Notes under the pieces: generated by a model
Told to the model about the DNA's origin: nothing
Databases searched by the model: none
Seen by the model: the letters and a program-made list of their open reading frames with translations, nothing else
Shown here: one piece after another, positions 14,128-24,014 of the stretch
Numbering within the stretch: position 1 is the stretch's first letter
How the letters are laid out: each line of letters opens with the position of its first letter
Position numbers and translations under genes: made by a program
IMG/VR virus record: IMGVR_UViG_3300022200_000113
Span: 1 to 41,368 of that record
Strand: one strand, 5' to 3'
Source: a virus
DNA length: 41,368 nucleotides

Positions 14128-14139
14128 ATGTGTTCCTTT

Positions 14140-14352
14140 TTAATAAATACCGAAGTATTTTCCGGCTATAGCACCAAGTGCTGCAACAATCAATCCTAAT
14201 ATATAATCTATTTTTTTAGATGTTTTATCTATGTCTTCATGCATATGTTTTAAGTGATTGTTTTTAATTGCATATATGTCTTTCTTTAAACCCTTAATAT
14301 GGCCATATAAAGATACTAAATGTTCACCAGTAGTTTTAGGTTCTTTTGCCAT
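14140..14352 (-). CDS. Small membrane protein, holin- or XhlA-like
   Basis: A 70-residue protein with an amphipathic, coiled-coil-like N-terminal two-thirds (HIKGLKKDIYAIKNNHLKHM) and one C-terminal transmembrane helix (YILGLIVAALGAIAGKYFGI). This layout is that of XhlA-type haemolysin/holin accessory proteins. It lies next to the structural genes rather than beside the endolysin. Its start touches the stop of the upstream structural gene. Function inferred from topology only. Confidence 0.6.
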   Translation of the reverse strand: MAKEPKTTGEHLVSLYGHIKGLKKDIYAIKNNHLKHMHEDIDKTSKKIDYILGLIVAALGAIAGKYFGIY

Positions 14353-15194
14353 TATGCTTGATAACTTCCAGGAGAAGTTATGTTTCCTTGTTTTAATTGT
14401 TCAAATTCATATGGAGTTAAAGTACTTCCTGGATTAATCGACATATAAGTATCATAATCCATAGTTTGAGTCATTGGTTGTTTAAATTTTTCTAAATCCA
14501 TTTTAGTTACTTCAGCCATATACGGTGGAATATAATCAGTGGATCGAACCATTCCATCAAACTCACCTGCATCTATTCTAGCTTGAAGATTTTTAGACTC
14601 ATCCATATTAATTCTTCTAGCCATTTCTCTTTCATCATATCCACCATATTTTCTCATGTCTAGATAATCCATTAAACTTGTAGATCTTCCAAAATCAGAA
14701 TTTTGTATTTGGTCATTTAAACTCATTATTCCATCTTTTAATTTACGACCTTGATTTATTAAAAATCCAGCGCCAGGTATTGCCACACCGGCCAGTAGAT
14801 TTAATATACCTTTAAAGGGGTTTGGATTATAGTAATCCGTTGTCCTTGCTCCACCTTGATAGGGTACAAAAGGAGTGTTAGTTTGTTGTGCTCTTAATAA
14901 ATTGTTTTGATTTAAATTATTTATAAATTCATTTTCAGATCTTTGAAAGTCAGCACCTGTTATAGGTTTTTGATCTATATTTGTAGAATCATATGTGGGT
15001 CTAGTAGGTGCTTCATATCTTCTGTAATCAGAATCTTGTCCGCCTCCACCGCCGCCGAGATTTCCTGGGCTTCCGCCTGTACCTGGACTTGTACTTCTAC
15101 TTGTAGTATTTCCCATAGAGGCACTTTTGGCTTGACTTCTGGTATTACCCATGTCCATTCCGCCACCTCTATAATTTATTCTCTTTGCAATCAT
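14352..15194 (-). CDS. Structural or internal virion protein, Gly/Ser-rich N-terminus
   Basis: A 280-residue protein with a low-complexity N-terminus (many G, S and T, including a run of six glycines) and a helical C-terminal half with a hydrophobic stretch (FKGILNLLAGVAIPGAGFLI). It follows the 1385-residue gene by two bases and belongs to the virion block. The ATG at 15194 has no ribosome site; the internal ATG at 15156-15158, in GGGMDMGN, has AGAGGTGG upstream and may be the real start. Role in the particle is unknown. Confidence 0.6.
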   Translation of the reverse strand: MIAKRINYRGGGMDMGNTRSQAKSASMGNTTSRSTSPGTGGSPGNLGGGGGGQDSDYRRYEAPTRPTYDSTNIDQKPITGADFQRSENEFINNLNQNNLLRAQQTNTPFVPYQGGARTTDYYNPNPFKGILNLLAGVAIPGAGFLINQGRKLKDGIMSLNDQIQNSDFGRSTSLMDYLDMRKYGGYDEREMARRINMDESKNLQARIDAGEFDGMVRSTDYIPPYMAEVTKMDLEKFKQPMTQTMDYDTYMSINPGSTLTPYEFEQLKQGNITSPGSYQA

Positions 15195-15196
15195 AA

Positions 15197-18100
15197 TTAA
15201 AAGTTCATCCCAAATTTTCTAAGTCTATCAATAGTACTCTCCACTGGAGTTAAATTAAATTGTTCTCCTAAAGTTGGTTGTGATACTATACCAGTATTTA
15301 CTGGTGTTCCAGTTATTTGTGAAGGTAGATTAGGCGCTTGGCCCGGGACTACTGTTTCAGGAGCTCTTAATTCTCTAGCTCTACTGGTTCTAGGTGTTAA
15401 TATACCTTCTAAATATTCGTCTAATTCATCAATACCTCTTCTTAAATTAAACTGATTTACGGAATCTTTAATGTCATCAAATATATCCATGATAGTATCA
15501 TTTTCTCTTCTAATTCTACTTGCCGCTATAGGGTCTTCAATCATCAATCTTTCAACTAAAGATTCTAATGCATCTCTACTAAAACTAGGTGCTTTGAAAT
15601 CTCCATTTACTAGATTTCTAATATCTGATTTAGTTAAACGATCTTCAAATTTTTCTACAATTTTATATTCTGATATACCTAATGCTTTAGCGTCTTGAAG
15701 TACATTATATAAATTTTGTTGGTTTCTAAAGTTATCCATAATCGCTTCTTTAAATGCACCAAGTTTTTCTTCTGGAGTTGTTCTTGCGCTATAAACTCTA
15801 GAACTAAATTCTCTAGAAATTTCTCTTCTATCTTTATTAAAAGATGTAATAATAAATGGCATACTTGCTAGAGGTTTAGCTTCTTCAATTCTAACCCCTG
15901 ACATTAATGCAGCGATTTCTGATTTTGTGTCTCTTGCAGTACCATAATCTGTAAATCTTCCAGTAGCACCATCCCAAATTCTTTGAGCTGATGTAAATGC
16001 ACCAGGAGCTAATCCACCTAAAACGTGGTCTAAACTTTTTGCAAATTTGACACTTGTTGAATCTTGATTGTAATAAATATTTGAACCCGTTCGTGTTTTA
16101 CCACCTCTACCAATAGGTAAAACATCGGTTAATCTTTCAGTACCAATAGATTCAGTTACGAATGGTGTAATAAATTCTGCAATCGCACCTTTTCTTTTAC
16201 CATCACCACCAACAATACCACTAAACATTGAATCCATAAATATATTGTAAGCGGATTCTTGATTTAATTTCCCATCTGCGTAGGTACCTAAGATTGCATT
16301 GACTGGTGCAACCATTGCATCATATGGATTTGAATAAGAAAAATTATAATATTTAAATTTACCATCTGCATCAGGAGCTGTTAATGGAATTAGTGTAGAG
16401 TTCTTTTGGAAACTTGGAGCAAACGATCTTTGAAAAGAATTCATAGTTTCATCATCTACACCAGTTACATATTGTGCAGTTTGTTTTGTAACAGTACCTA
16501 TACCACCTAACACAGTGGATACACCTACCAATCTTCTTGCTCCCATTTGTCTTATAAATGGATTCGTACTTGTAAGTTCTCTTGAACCTAAAGCTATAAT
16601 ATTAGCTGTTGTTCTTAAAATTTCAGCTGGAAAAGCTATGAAGTTACCTAATGGTAAGTTTCTAATATTCTTAATGATGTTTGGTACTTTACTATAAGTT
16701 GGTATTGTATTGGTAGTTAAATAAGCGGATATATCTTTTAATGCTTCTTCAGGAGTTTTCTTTAATCCTGTTAATACATTAGTTTCAATAAACTCTTCTT
16801 GGGCTATATTTTTATACCAATCTTTAACATCGTTCATAAACTTTGTTTCAAGCTTAGTTCTTTTAGTTCCTTTAGCCATGTTTCTAAATACAGTAGGATC
16901 AATACCAAAAGCAGTTTTTAATGCATCTTGATAAAAGTTATCTGCATATATTTTCCAAATGTTATCTGAACCTTGATAAATATCTGTTAGCTTTCTCATA
17001 ATTTTAGATTCCATAGCTCTATCAAAACTTAATCGTCCTGTTTGGGCCTTATCTAAAACCTTCTTAATTTCTTGAACTTGAATGTTTTGATCAATTACAC
17101 CTCTATTAACTAAGTCTTCAATACGAGCTAATTTTTCTGTATTGGTTTTAGCTCCGTTAAAAATATCATCAGCAACAACTTTAAATCCATCTTTAAATCT
17201 AACTTTACCTCCAATCAATCCACTTGCTAATGGAAAGAAAGATGCAGTTGTAAAGTTTCTTATTTGAGTCATTGGAGATAAAATAGTTTTAGCAATTTGA
17301 GCTCCACCTTTTAATTGCATAATACCTCTGTAAAAAGATAAATTATATAAACTACCAGATGCTTCTTCTGCACCAATAAGAGCATTAGCTATTTCTTTAT
17401 TTGTTACATAACCTTTATTAAATAATTCACTTGTACTTAATGCATCAGGTATATCACCTTTAGGTGACGCAATTCTACCTAATCTGGATTCATCTATTCC
17501 TCTTAATGCAGCACTTCCTTCTTTAAATATCCAACCATTTTTAAGCCCATGATCTAACATAGTATCAAAAACTCTTCTGCCATACATTTGTTCTGCTTGA
17601 TTAATGACGGTATCTAAAGCCGCACTTTTAAAATCGGATGATACAACTTCAACTTGCTTGCCGCCTACTTTAATATATGCATCTTTTTGTTTTGAAAATA
17701 AATCTCTAATTCTATCATCAAAAGTTTCACCTGCTTTTAAATCCACACCTGTTCTATCCGCTACTCTTTTAAATATTGTTTCAGGTCTTGCGTTAGATTT
17801 AATAACTAAATTTTTTAAACTCAACATTTGAGATCTAGATGATTTTTCTAATTGATCTTGAAATGCTTTTGATTTTACATTTTTAGTTCCAGCTAATCTT
17901 GCAACTTCTTCAAATTGATTTATATCTCTAATAATACCTTTTTTCTTATTACCTATTATTCTATCTTTAAAAAAATCAACCGCTTTAGTTTCTTTTGTTG
18001 GATCAAATTTAAATAATCTATTCTTAAACGCAGCTAATCTTTGTTTTGAATATGCACTAAAATCACTAACGGCAGCATTTTTTAAATCTAAATCAGATAT

Positions 18101-19354
18101 AAAATTTTTATATCTTGATGTGCTTCTTTCCAATATATCATGTAATGCTTTTACTTCAGGATGTAATTCTTTACTAATATCTTTTAATATATTTGTATAA
18201 TCTGAAGATCCTTTTTTAGTTTTTAAAAAATTGGTAATTTTAGTATTTTCATAATCAATTAAAAAATTAGATTCACCTCTATCAAATAATTTAAATTTAT
18301 AATTTTTAACTAAGTCTTCTTGTTTTTGAAGAATGTTATTTGATAATCTCTCAACTGTTCCTTTTTCTGCAGCAATTTTATTTAATGCAGTCGTTTGAAT
18401 CTGTTTCATTTCTTTAGGTAATGCACCTGCAGTTGTAAACTGATCTTGTATTAATCTTATTTTATTTAATATGGTATTTACAAAACCACCTTCGGATGGA
18501 ACAAATCTCCATTCTTTATTATTAGGTAATCCTGTTTTTGCTATACCTTTATCAACTAAAGCTCCTGTTTTAATAACAGCTTGTTGTAATGCACTCTTTT
18601 CACCTTTACCTACAATTGCATTTAAGGCTGCACCTAAAGGTTTATCAATAACTTGTAATGCTTTACCACCTACATAACCTACAACTTTTGATGCAGGCAT
18701 TAATCCATATTTAACACCTAATGACCCAGCGACAGGAAGTAATGGTATACCACCTCCAATAATAGTTCCTTCAGCCCCAAACTTTAATTTAGATTTAAAA
18801 GTTTCAGAAGCTCTTTCTCTTCCACTTAAACCTTCCAAAGAAGTTTGTGGTAGTAAACCTAAATCTTCTGATATTGTTGAAATTGATCCAGGGGTAGATA
18901 CAGCTAAATCAGTAATACCACCAATACCACCAAAATATCCAGCTCGTTTTGCAAGTTCAGTGCTTTTACCTGCAATGGTAGGAATAGAACCTAATTTAGT
19001 CATTTGACTAATACCTTTAAGCTTAGTCATTCCACTAGCAAACTTTAATGCAAGTCCTCCTGGTAAACCAAACTGAACTAAAGTAGATGTGATATCTCCA
19101 ACAGATGTAGTTGTTTCAGGTGTAATTTTATCAAATACTTTTTCTATAAAATCTAAACCATTAGTATCAAATAAAAAATCGATTGGCATTACACCAAGCT
19201 GTATTAAACCTTCTGCAGCTTGACCTAAACCTTTACCGGTTCCTCTTACAACATCAATGAAATATTCTCCTAAAGGTACGTCACCACCTCTAGGTTCCAT
19301 TACGCCTTCATCTTGCAAGAATTCGTTAAAACCTTTAAAGCCTTCTAAAGCCAC
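15197..19354 (-). CDS. Very large internal virion protein (1385 residues), ejection-protein candidate
   Basis: Starts at GTG (19352-19354) with AGGAGG four bases upstream. It is the longest gene in the window, with several hydrophobic segments near the N-terminus (residues 40-60, 85-110, 195-225) and a long helical remainder. Size and position beside other structural proteins match T7 gp16-type proteins (about 1318 residues), which are ejected with the DNA to form a channel. I see no lysozyme or transglycosylase motif at the N-terminus, unlike T7 gp16. The assignment rests on length and context. Confidence 0.65.
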   Translation of the reverse strand: MALEGFKGFNEFLQDEGVMEPRGGDVPLGEYFIDVVRGTGKGLGQAAEGLIQLGVMPIDFLFDTNGLDFIEKVFDKITPETTTSVGDITSTLVQFGLPGGLALKFASGMTKLKGISQMTKLGSIPTIAGKSTELAKRAGYFGGIGGITDLAVSTPGSISTISEDLGLLPQTSLEGLSGRERASETFKSKLKFGAEGTIIGGGIPLLPVAGSLGVKYGLMPASKVVGYVGGKALQVIDKPLGAALNAIVGKGEKSALQQAVIKTGALVDKGIAKTGLPNNKEWRFVPSEGGFVNTILNKIRLIQDQFTTAGALPKEMKQIQTTALNKIAAEKGTVERLSNNILQKQEDLVKNYKFKLFDRGESNFLIDYENTKITNFLKTKKGSSDYTNILKDISKELHPEVKALHDILERSTSRYKNFISDLDLKNAAVSDFSAYSKQRLAAFKNRLFKFDPTKETKAVDFFKDRIIGNKKKGIIRDINQFEEVARLAGTKNVKSKAFQDQLEKSSRSQMLSLKNLVIKSNARPETIFKRVADRTGVDLKAGETFDDRIRDLFSKQKDAYIKVGGKQVEVVSSDFKSAALDTVINQAEQMYGRRVFDTMLDHGLKNGWIFKEGSAALRGIDESRLGRIASPKGDIPDALSTSELFNKGYVTNKEIANALIGAEEASGSLYNLSFYRGIMQLKGGAQIAKTILSPMTQIRNFTTASFFPLASGLIGGKVRFKDGFKVVADDIFNGAKTNTEKLARIEDLVNRGVIDQNIQVQEIKKVLDKAQTGRLSFDRAMESKIMRKLTDIYQGSDNIWKIYADNFYQDALKTAFGIDPTVFRNMAKGTKRTKLETKFMNDVKDWYKNIAQEEFIETNVLTGLKKTPEEALKDISAYLTTNTIPTYSKVPNIIKNIRNLPLGNFIAFPAEILRTTANIIALGSRELTSTNPFIRQMGARRLVGVSTVLGGIGTVTKQTAQYVTGVDDETMNSFQRSFAPSFQKNSTLIPLTAPDADGKFKYYNFSYSNPYDAMVAPVNAILGTYADGKLNQESAYNIFMDSMFSGIVGGDGKRKGAIAEFITPFVTESIGTERLTDVLPIGRGGKTRTGSNIYYNQDSTSVKFAKSLDHVLGGLAPGAFTSAQRIWDGATGRFTDYGTARDTKSEIAALMSGVRIEEAKPLASMPFIITSFNKDRREISREFSSRVYSARTTPEEKLGAFKEAIMDNFRNQQNLYNVLQDAKALGISEYKIVEKFEDRLTKSDIRNLVNGDFKAPSFSRDALESLVERLMIEDPIAASRIRRENDTIMDIFDDIKDSVNQFNLRRGIDELDEYLEGILTPRTSRARELRAPETVVPGQAPNLPSQITGTPVNTGIVSQPTLGEQFNLTPVESTIDRLRKFGMNF

Positions 19355-19362
19355 TAGACCTC

Positions 19363-20805
19363 CTATCCTCTAGTTGGAGGTATTACTAAATTAACTCCAT
19401 ATTTGGTATTGAAGCTATTTACATCATCTTGAGTTCTAATGTATGCAAATTCTTGTAGAGCTTCTTCACTATTTGATAATAAACTAACAACATCGTCAGT
19501 AATCTCTTGAGGTAATCTATCTCTTAATTCTTGATAACTTAATCTTTGTACTGGTTCACTGACTGTTTGAGAGCCACTACCTTCACCAATTTTTTCTACT
19601 GCCATTCCAACAGTATTGTCGCTTGCTTGCATATCAGTGTCTTCTTCTTCTGAAACATCTCCACCGATTGCTTTCATAACTCTACCACCATATTTATAAC
19701 CTAAAGATTCCTTAACACCCGGATAAATACTTTCAAATTCAGGCATTTTTATTAAAAACTCTAATTGAGTTTTTTGTTGTAATATTTCATCTACAATTTG
19801 TTCTTTTCTTTTTGGTTTTGCAGTTTTTGATTCAATATTTAATCTAGCTATTCTATCTGCTACATTTTTTATTTCTCCTGCTGTCTGTGGAGATTTTAAT
19901 ATATTAACTCTAGCTTCAGCTGAACCAGACATTAATTCTCTATATATTTGATCTGCTGTTTTATCTTTATATCCTGGTGTACCTACTAAACTATTTGCTC
20001 TCTCTTTGTAAAATCTAATAGTATCAGAATCTTGACCATATCTTGTCTCATACTTTTCTTTTTCTTTAGCAGCTTTGTATGCAGCAAGAGTAATTGCTTT
20101 ATCTTCTTCTCTACGTTTTCTAGCTATCGGTAATGAAAGTTCTCTAGCTTTATCTAATTTTGCAGCAATACCACCTGGTTCTTTTAATGCACCAGCTATA
20201 ACTAAAGCTAATTCACCTTTTGAATAATCTTCATCTTTTAATAATTTTCTTAACAATTCTGATTCTTTTACTACTTCGTCTTCAATATTAGAAGCTTTAT
20301 AAGTTGGTTTATCTTTTTCACCTGTATCTTTGTTTTCATTATCGTTAGCAGCTTTATTTATCGCATCTATCGCAGCCTGATTTGCTTTTATATTTGCATC
20401 TTCAGTATCAAAACTACCTGTATCTACAGCCATTCCAGTATCACCTGAACCTGTACCTGTACCAGTTATATTAGCCGTGATTCCTGTTCCATAAGTCTTA
20501 GGACCAAAATTCATAAAACCAAAACCAGTATTTGTTGAAAAGAAATTTTTAAATGGTGATTGATAATTAGGATCCGTGAACCTTGGTCCTAAAAAGAAAC
20601 TAGGTTGATTTCTTATATTTTCAATTCTTTGTTGATTTGCTAATTTAAAAGCTTCTATTTCTGATTGATCAGGTTGTCTAGGTAAACCAAAATTTGGAAA
20701 ACCTGTTGCAGCTTTTACTCTAGGTTCAACATGTGACATGATTCCTGTACCAGTGGTAGAACCACCCCTTTTAAACATAGGTCTTTTAAAAACGTTATAT
20801 GCCAT
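19363..20805 (-). CDS. Internal virion or structural protein with MFKRGG N-terminus
   Basis: A 480-residue protein beginning MAYNVFKRPMFKRGGSTTG and followed by a GIMSHVEPR segment, a signature seen in marine (SAR11-type) phage structural proteins. The middle is a long charged helical region (residues 190-370) and contains YKYGGRVMKAIGGD, another recurring Gly-basic motif. The C-terminus is acidic. GGAGG is six bases before the ATG. It lies between the large internal protein and the Q/A-rich protein. Specific role unknown. Confidence 0.65.
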   Translation of the reverse strand: MAYNVFKRPMFKRGGSTTGTGIMSHVEPRVKAATGFPNFGLPRQPDQSEIEAFKLANQQRIENIRNQPSFFLGPRFTDPNYQSPFKNFFSTNTGFGFMNFGPKTYGTGITANITGTGTGSGDTGMAVDTGSFDTEDANIKANQAAIDAINKAANDNENKDTGEKDKPTYKASNIEDEVVKESELLRKLLKDEDYSKGELALVIAGALKEPGGIAAKLDKARELSLPIARKRREEDKAITLAAYKAAKEKEKYETRYGQDSDTIRFYKERANSLVGTPGYKDKTADQIYRELMSGSAEARVNILKSPQTAGEIKNVADRIARLNIESKTAKPKRKEQIVDEILQQKTQLEFLIKMPEFESIYPGVKESLGYKYGGRVMKAIGGDVSEEEDTDMQASDNTVGMAVEKIGEGSGSQTVSEPVQRLSYQELRDRLPQEITDDVVSLLSNSEEALQEFAYIRTQDDVNSFNTKYGVNLVIPPTRG

Positions 20806-21689
20806 TATCTGCCTCCAAATAAACTACCTAAACCATAGACAGTTGCTGCTCCTGATAAAGCTTGACTCAATGGTCCAACAGTTGCTGCTGCAGGTTGTTG
20901 TTGAGTTGTCATATATGGTTGAGGGTATCCTGACATTAATCCACCAATTGTAGAACCTAAGAATTGCATTCTTTGATAAGGTTCATAAGCTGATTCTCTT
21001 CCTCCAGCTGCTGCTGCATCTAGAACTGCTTGTTGATAAGCTAAATCTGAAGTTCCTGCTGCACCTAACTGTTGAATATTAGATTGTACTAAACTCGGCT
21101 GTAATGAAGCAAGACCTGCTTGTTGAGCTTGAGCTTGAGCTGCCGCTTGTTGAGCTTGTGCAAATCCTTGTGATCTTAACTGTGCTTCTAATAAAGCTCT
21201 ATCTTGTAAACTTTGTGCTGCAAATTCTCCTTCTGCAATTTGTCCTCTACCTTGACCAAATGCTCCTTGAGCAACTTGAGTTCCCATTAATTGTTGTCTT
21301 GCAATTTGTCTCTGTTTGTCAAATTCACCTAAAGAAGTATCAATCACTTCTTGTTGATAAGGTGACATAAATTGTTGATAAGCTTGTGGTCCAGAATATG
21401 CAGCTGCTTGTTGTAAGAATGGTTGATAACCTGCAACACCAGTTCCTGCGCCAACTCCAGTCACCGCTCCTGTTGTTGGATCAAAAGTTAATGCTCCAAG
21501 TCCAGCTTGAGTTGCTGCCTGTTGTTGAGCCTGTTGTGTTAAAACATTTTGTCCTGCAACACTTGGAGCAAATGCACCGACATCAACTGGCTTTGCAGCA
21601 AGTTGTGATGCTAAATCTAAATACTTTTCACCAGCTGCTTCTAAATAGGGAGCCGGTCTTGATATTTGAGTTGTTGTTGATTCTGCCAT
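20805..21689 (-). CDS. Gln/Ala-rich structural protein
   Basis: A 294-residue protein with extreme Gln and Ala content, for example QAQQAAAQAQAQQAG, and long predicted helices (residues 110-230). The C-terminus has a Gly-rich stretch (GSTIGGLMSGYP; VYGLGSLFGGR). The composition resembles T7 gp14-like core or internal proteins that form helical tubes, and its place in the virion block agrees. AGGTAG precedes the ATG. No enzyme motif. The assignment is tentative. Confidence 0.6.
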   Translation of the reverse strand: MAESTTTQISRPAPYLEAAGEKYLDLASQLAAKPVDVGAFAPSVAGQNVLTQQAQQQAATQAGLGALTFDPTTGAVTGVGAGTGVAGYQPFLQQAAAYSGPQAYQQFMSPYQQEVIDTSLGEFDKQRQIARQQLMGTQVAQGAFGQGRGQIAEGEFAAQSLQDRALLEAQLRSQGFAQAQQAAAQAQAQQAGLASLQPSLVQSNIQQLGAAGTSDLAYQQAVLDAAAAGGRESAYEPYQRMQFLGSTIGGLMSGYPQPYMTTQQQPAAATVGPLSQALSGAATVYGLGSLFGGR

Positions 21690-23941
21690 TATACTACCTT
21701 ATTTTCTAATTGTTTCATTAATGCATACATTTTTTGTGCACCTTTATTTACACTTCCTCCACCTGCAGCTCTTACTGCATCAGCGGTAAATACAAATTCA
21801 TTATTAGATAACATTGCAGGAATGTCATCTGCCTTTTCTTTTATACCAATTGGCGGCACAAATCCACCACTTTGTCTAAAATCCATCTCCTTGGTCCCTG
21901 CTTCATTCTGCCTGATTGGCACTTCAGAACCCATTGCATATTGAATTCTACCACCTTTTTTAAACCCAAAATCTCTTGAATCAATATCAGCTTGAATCTG
22001 TTTAGATACTTTTTTATCTTCTTCACTTTGATTGATTCCAGCGTCATCATAACCAAATATCCTATTTTCAATAGTTTTAATAAGATCTCTATCATCTCTA
22101 CCAATAGATCTCTTTAATCTTCTAAGTCTAGTCTCATCATCAGTTAAATTTTTTTCAGGTGCAAATCTTTCTAAGTAATATAACGGTTGAATAAATCTTG
22201 AAGCATCACCGCTTTCTTGAACAGTTTTTTTAGCAACATCATAAATACCACCAGCTACATCACCTATTGTTTCTCTAACAGGTTTAGTTAAATCGTATCC
22301 TGCTTTTGTTGCAGCAGCTATTAAACTTGCAGCTTCTTTTCCTGTTTTAGCTACTCCTCTAATAATATCAATTAATGGAGCTCTAACTGTATAACCTATT
22401 TTTACAATATCTCCTAAAGGATCACCCCCTAAATCTGCTTCCCATACATCATCAATAGATCCAGTGTATTTAAATGGTTTATATTCTCCAACTTTAAAAT
22501 TTTGTAAACCATCTTTACCAGGTCCATCTTTTAAACCAACTCTACCACCAGTAGCTTTCTTCTCTAATTTAATACTAGGAATACCAGACTCAGTCATTTC
22601 GTCTTTTAATTCTTGTAATAAATATTCAAATGATTCAGGTTCTAACATACCTTTTGCTTCCATTAATCTTTTCATTCTACCTTCAAAAACCATTTCTTTT
22701 GGTTTAGGCATAGGTAATATTCTTTTTCTAGTTTTAGGTTCACCTAAAGGTTTACCTTCCATATCAGTTAACACTTGATCTTCTAATGGCATTTCATCAA
22801 AAGCTTTCATAGCTTCTGCTTTAGTAATTGGATTACCTTCTGGATCTCTGTAAATAACACCTGATTCATCATCTGTGTAAGAAATAAATTCTTCTGGAAT
22901 ATCTCCATTTGCTTTCATTTTTCTTAATGAAATAATACCACCATCTTTTAATCCAAAAGATTCTGGAGTTAATATTTTTGAATAGTAATCTTTATATCTA
23001 GCTTTATCTGCTTCATACATTTCTTCAGTGTATTGATCTTCATCATCAACAAGTTCTGCTTCTTTAGCTAGTTTTCTAGCTTCTATATAAGTAGTAGCAC
23101 CTGCAATCGTTGCACCTACAGCTAGTTTATCAATTTGGTATTCGGTCTTACCATCTATAGTTACTGGTTTTGTGTAAATATCTTTTAATGCTTTACCACC
23201 AAGATCTGTAATCGCTTGAGTTCTTTCACCTAATGTTGCGTCAGGGCTAATAACTTTACTAAATAAATCTTTATAACCACCTACTACATTTCCCGATGAT
23301 CTTTCTGCAAAAGTTTTACCTGCCTCTAGAGACATCTGTTTACTTAACTGTGAGCTTGTTAATTTACTTGGATCTGTTTTATATAAGAAAGATTCAATGT
23401 CTCCACCTGGACCAACTATTTCATCTAAACTTGCACCAACATTTGCTTGACCAACATTTGCTATATCTTGACCAGCTTTAAATGCTTCTGATCCAGGACC
23501 ACCAAATAATTTATATTGACCTAATTGTAATCCAGTTTGTGTTCCAATTGGTGAAGTAAATAAACTTCCAAGTCCTGACATAATACCACCAGAAAAATTA
23601 GCTCCCGCAAATGGATTAATACCTTGTTGGAATCCTGCACCACCAATATATCTTCCAGCTTGACCTAATCCGTAATTAATTAATCCGGATTTAACTCCTG
23701 CACTAATACTTCCTGTTTGATCAAAAGTACCAATACCAGACATTGCTCCTGCAAGAAGAGGATTAAATGGAGCAACAAAAGGTGCTGCTTTAACTGCTAT
23801 ATCAGCAACTTCGTTAGGTATGATATTTCTAACAAATTTTTTAAGTTTACTTCCTAAACCAAATTTTTCTCTTGGGGCTAGGTTCATGATGCCTCCCCCT
23901 GCTCTTAATTGTCTATACATTTGCATTCTAGATATCGCCAT
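21689..23941 (-). CDS. Large structural protein with AGGGIM N-terminus
   Basis: A 750-residue protein. The N-terminus has the AGGGIMNLAPREKFGLGSK motif and a long Gly/Ala-rich hydrophobic region (residues 50-160). Internal repeats of a basic-Gly motif appear (ATGGRVGLKDG; FKKGGRIQYAMG). The C-terminus has GGFVPPIGIKEKADDIPAML followed by SNNEFVFTADAVRAAGGG, a block I associate with marine phage structural proteins. The ATG at 23941 lacks a ribosome site, while the internal ATG at 23885-23887 follows GGGGGAGG, so the true start is uncertain. Confidence 0.65.
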   Translation of the reverse strand: MAISRMQMYRQLRAGGGIMNLAPREKFGLGSKLKKFVRNIIPNEVADIAVKAAPFVAPFNPLLAGAMSGIGTFDQTGSISAGVKSGLINYGLGQAGRYIGGAGFQQGINPFAGANFSGGIMSGLGSLFTSPIGTQTGLQLGQYKLFGGPGSEAFKAGQDIANVGQANVGASLDEIVGPGGDIESFLYKTDPSKLTSSQLSKQMSLEAGKTFAERSSGNVVGGYKDLFSKVISPDATLGERTQAITDLGGKALKDIYTKPVTIDGKTEYQIDKLAVGATIAGATTYIEARKLAKEAELVDDEDQYTEEMYEADKARYKDYYSKILTPESFGLKDGGIISLRKMKANGDIPEEFISYTDDESGVIYRDPEGNPITKAEAMKAFDEMPLEDQVLTDMEGKPLGEPKTRKRILPMPKPKEMVFEGRMKRLMEAKGMLEPESFEYLLQELKDEMTESGIPSIKLEKKATGGRVGLKDGPGKDGLQNFKVGEYKPFKYTGSIDDVWEADLGGDPLGDIVKIGYTVRAPLIDIIRGVAKTGKEAASLIAAATKAGYDLTKPVRETIGDVAGGIYDVAKKTVQESGDASRFIQPLYYLERFAPEKNLTDDETRLRRLKRSIGRDDRDLIKTIENRIFGYDDAGINQSEEDKKVSKQIQADIDSRDFGFKKGGRIQYAMGSEVPIRQNEAGTKEMDFRQSGGFVPPIGIKEKADDIPAMLSNNEFVFTADAVRAAGGGSVNKGAQKMYALMKQLENKVV

Positions 23942-23956
23942 AGTTTAATAGTTTAT

Positions 23957-23962
23957 ATTATA
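23957..23962 (-). promoter_or_regulatory. Possible -10 box before the virion block
   Basis: The minus strand has a perfect TATAAT 15 bases upstream of the 750-residue gene, in a 73-base gap after the glycosyltransferase. No good -35 is present and there is no TGn extension, so in AT-rich DNA this may be chance. Confidence 0.25.
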
Positions 23963-24014
23963 ATTTAGCAGGGAATGATACCTGGAATGTGTTAATTTAC
24001 TAGCTTTTATTGAA

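Noticed and set aside
20738-21709. Open frames on the plus strand opposite the Gln/Ala-rich gene (leucine/valine/glutamine-rich products)
   Set aside because: They are antisense shadows of CAA/GCA-rich codons in the real minus-strand gene; no ribosome sites and composition mirrors the repeat codons.
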